Below, one piece after another: positions 62,765 through 64,000 of a stretch of 64,000 nucleotides of DNA. Every line of letters starts with the position of its first letter. The first letter of the stretch is position 1. This stretch comes from an uncultured Collinsella sp. (GTDB taxonomy: Bacteria; Actinomycetota; Coriobacteriia; Coriobacteriales; Coriobacteriaceae): contig URRB01000014.1 of NCBI GenBank assembly GCA_900550195.1, positions 1 to 64,000 of the forward strand, written 5' to 3'. The notes beneath the pieces were generated by a model, which was given only the letters and a program-made list of their open reading frames with translations, was not told where the DNA came from and did no database searches. The position numbers were made by a program, and so were the translations under genes.

Positions 62765-63574
62765 ATGTCTCGTCTGCACCTTCATATCCTCGGCAGTGGC
62801 TCTAAAGGCAACTGCGCACTCATCGAGGGCCCGCAGGGGCTCATTATGGTCGATGACGGACTGTCTCGCCGCGAGACATTAAAGCGCATGGCAGAACTGG
62901 GGCTCTCGACAGACAACGTCTCGGCTCTTCTCATTACTCATGAGCATAGCGATCACATCAAGGGCCTCAATGTCTGGTGCAAGCACTGGCACGGCCCCCT
63001 CTTTGCCAGCAGGGGCACTCTTTCGAACAAAGAAAATCTTTCGCATCTGCCTGTCGAGGAATTCGATCCCGGCGACACCCTGTCCATTGCCGGCATCCAC
63101 GTGCAAACCTACTCAACATCACACGATGTCATCAATCCGGTCGGCTATCGATTCAATGCTCTCGATGATTCCATTGGGTTTGCCACCGACACCGGAGAGC
63201 TATCGAGCCAAGCCATGAACACCCTCAAAGATTGTCGAGTCCTCGCGCTCGAAAGCAACCACGATGTGACCATGCTGCGCGAGGGAGAATATCCCCGCTT
63301 TCTTCAGGAGCGCATCCTGTCTGCAAGGGGACACCTCTCCAATGGCCAAGCCGCCGAAGCCGCGCGCGAACTTGTTACCGATCGCACCGAACAGCTCATT
63401 GCCATGCATATCAGCCAAGATAACAATCGTCCGAGCCTTACCGTCAAAAGCTATGCAAACTCACTTGGGGCAACACTCGACAACGAGCTTGGCAGCACCG
63501 CCACCCGCGTTGAGGGACTGCATAAACTCACGATACGTCCCGCAGGGCAATATCGGCCCATGACCATTCAGTAG
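62765..63574 (+). CDS. MBL-fold metallohydrolase, YycJ/WalJ-like
   Basis: The product has 269 residues from ATG 62765. It starts LHLHILGSGSKGNCALIEGP. The metal motif is LLITHEHSDHIKGL (HxHxDH), followed by YSTSHDVINPVGYRF, IGFATDTGEL and ALESNHDVTML, the YycJ/VicX pattern. YycJ proteins are exonuclease-like hydrolases linked to cell-wall regulation or mismatch repair in Firmicutes. Here the gene is not next to walKR. A bidirectional terminator follows. Confidence 0.92.
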   Translation: MSRLHLHILGSGSKGNCALIEGPQGLIMVDDGLSRRETLKRMAELGLSTDNVSALLITHEHSDHIKGLNVWCKHWHGPLFASRGTLSNKENLSHLPVEEFDPGDTLSIAGIHVQTYSTSHDVINPVGYRFNALDDSIGFATDTGELSSQAMNTLKDCRVLALESNHDVTMLREGEYPRFLQERILSARGHLSNGQAAEAARELVTDRTEQLIAMHISQDNNRPSLTVKSYANSLGATLDNELGSTATRVEGLHKLTIRPAGQYRPMTIQ

Positions 63575-63590
63575 ATCGTCTTAAACAGAA

Positions 63591-63622
63591 AAAGGGGCTG
63601 GGAATCACTTCCCAGCCCCTTT
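63591..63622. terminator. Bidirectional terminator
   Basis: AAAGGGGCTGGGAA-TCAC-TTCCCAGCCCCTTT is a perfect 14-bp stem between the convergent MBL and Hsp20 genes. Confidence 0.95.
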
Positions 63623-63654
63623 AACGTAGGCACCGATGTTAATAGCCGATAGCG

Positions 63655-64000
63655 CTAGTCGATGAAAATCTTCGTAACGTTCTTCTTCTCGACAATCTTA
63701 GGAACCGTAACAGTAAGGATGCCGTCAGCGTACTTTGCAGAAAGGCCTTCGCTCGAGGCATCCTTCAGGTACACACCGCGCGTCGCGCTGTACGAGCTAA
63801 ACTCCTTCTGCAGGAAGTTCTTGCCCTCGTTCTCTTCGCTCTCCTCGACATTCACGCTAATGGAAAGACGACCCTCATTAAGCTCAACATCGATGTCATC
63901 CTTGGCGACGCCGGTTAAATAGGCCTTGACCTCGTACCCGTCGCCCTTGTCCTCAACATCGACAGGAAAAGCCTTGGAGGCAATCGAGTTGTTTGCCAAA
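63655..64000 (-). CDS. Hsp20/alpha-crystallin family small heat-shock protein, 5' end beyond the window
   Basis: About 115 C-terminal residues are visible; the frame is still open at the right edge, so the start lies outside. The alpha-crystallin domain is clear: FPVDVEDKGDGYEVKAYLTG, VAKDDIDVELNEGRLSISV, FSSYSATRGVYLKDASSEGL, and YADGILTVTVPKI with the usual A-x-x-x-N/D-G-x-L signature. It is an ATP-independent holdase chaperone. The tail ends KKNVTKIFID; a clear C-terminal I-x-I anchor is not seen. Confidence 0.92.
   Translation of the reverse strand, partial: LANNSIASKAFPVDVEDKGDGYEVKAYLTGVAKDDIDVELNEGRLSISVNVEESEENEGKNFLQKEFSSYSATRGVYLKDASSEGLSAKYADGILTVTVPKIVEKKNVTKIFID

Overview
The window is GC-rich chromosomal DNA from an actinobacterium of the class Coriobacteriia, most likely a gut Collinsella. 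This is inferred from gene content: a very large LPxTG-like pilin-repeat surface protein, a tilS-hpt-ftsH operon, a sorbitol-type PTS with GutM, GC-rich codon use, and many short intergenic palindromes. No rRNA, prophage, insertion sequence or CRISPR array was seen. One tRNA (Ser-UGA) and the SRP RNA are present.

Layout. 1-4000: accessory end with an unrecognised partial gene, a second hypothetical gene, a frameshifted small membrane protein, the tail of an XRE-type regulator, an AAA_14/DUF4143 ATPase behind a repeat-rich operator, a 27-bp inverted repeat and the SRP RNA. 4073-16171: one roughly 12-kb gene for a cell-wall-anchored adhesin of about 4000 residues, split by a frameshift in an A7 tract, with a G9 tract in the spacer of its likely promoter. 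16394-23063: TadA-glycerate kinase fusion, tRNA-Ser, TetR regulator, LemA, IlvE, DedA, CysE. 23178-32833: MarR-controlled pair of ABC exporters, small orphan protein, nitroreductase, membrane protein, a degenerate enhancer-binding-protein-like regulator, YeiH exporter and a divergent GntR regulator. 32946-41480: GlmS, LacI regulator, HAD hydrolase, LarE, an AlbA_2 (Schlafen-like) ATPase with a 12-site repeat array in front of it, and a secreted nuclease.

41758-49110 is a carbohydrate island: a GntR/UTRA regulator, a glucitol-family PTS (IIC, IIB, GutM, IIA), a TIM-like isomerase, an FGGY kinase, a class II aldolase and a HAD phosphatase. Copies of the palindrome ATAGACGTCTAT, exact or degenerate, lie before three transcription units. 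With no polyol dehydrogenase present, the set fits import of a sugar as a phosphate, a second phosphorylation, aldol cleavage to DHAP plus an aldehyde, and triose isomerisation; the substrate is unknown. 49319-63999 is mostly housekeeping: an EF-G-like protein with altered GTPase motifs, a polar amino-acid ABC transporter with a Tat-type lipoprotein, RlmD, a PHP phosphoesterase, an aminotransferase, tilS-hpt-ftsH, a WalJ-like hydrolase and the start of an Hsp20 gene.

The points most worth following are the two homopolymer tracts in the adhesin locus, the repeat array before the Schlafen-like gene, the unassigned sugar pathway with its operators, and a family of dispersed intergenic palindromes.
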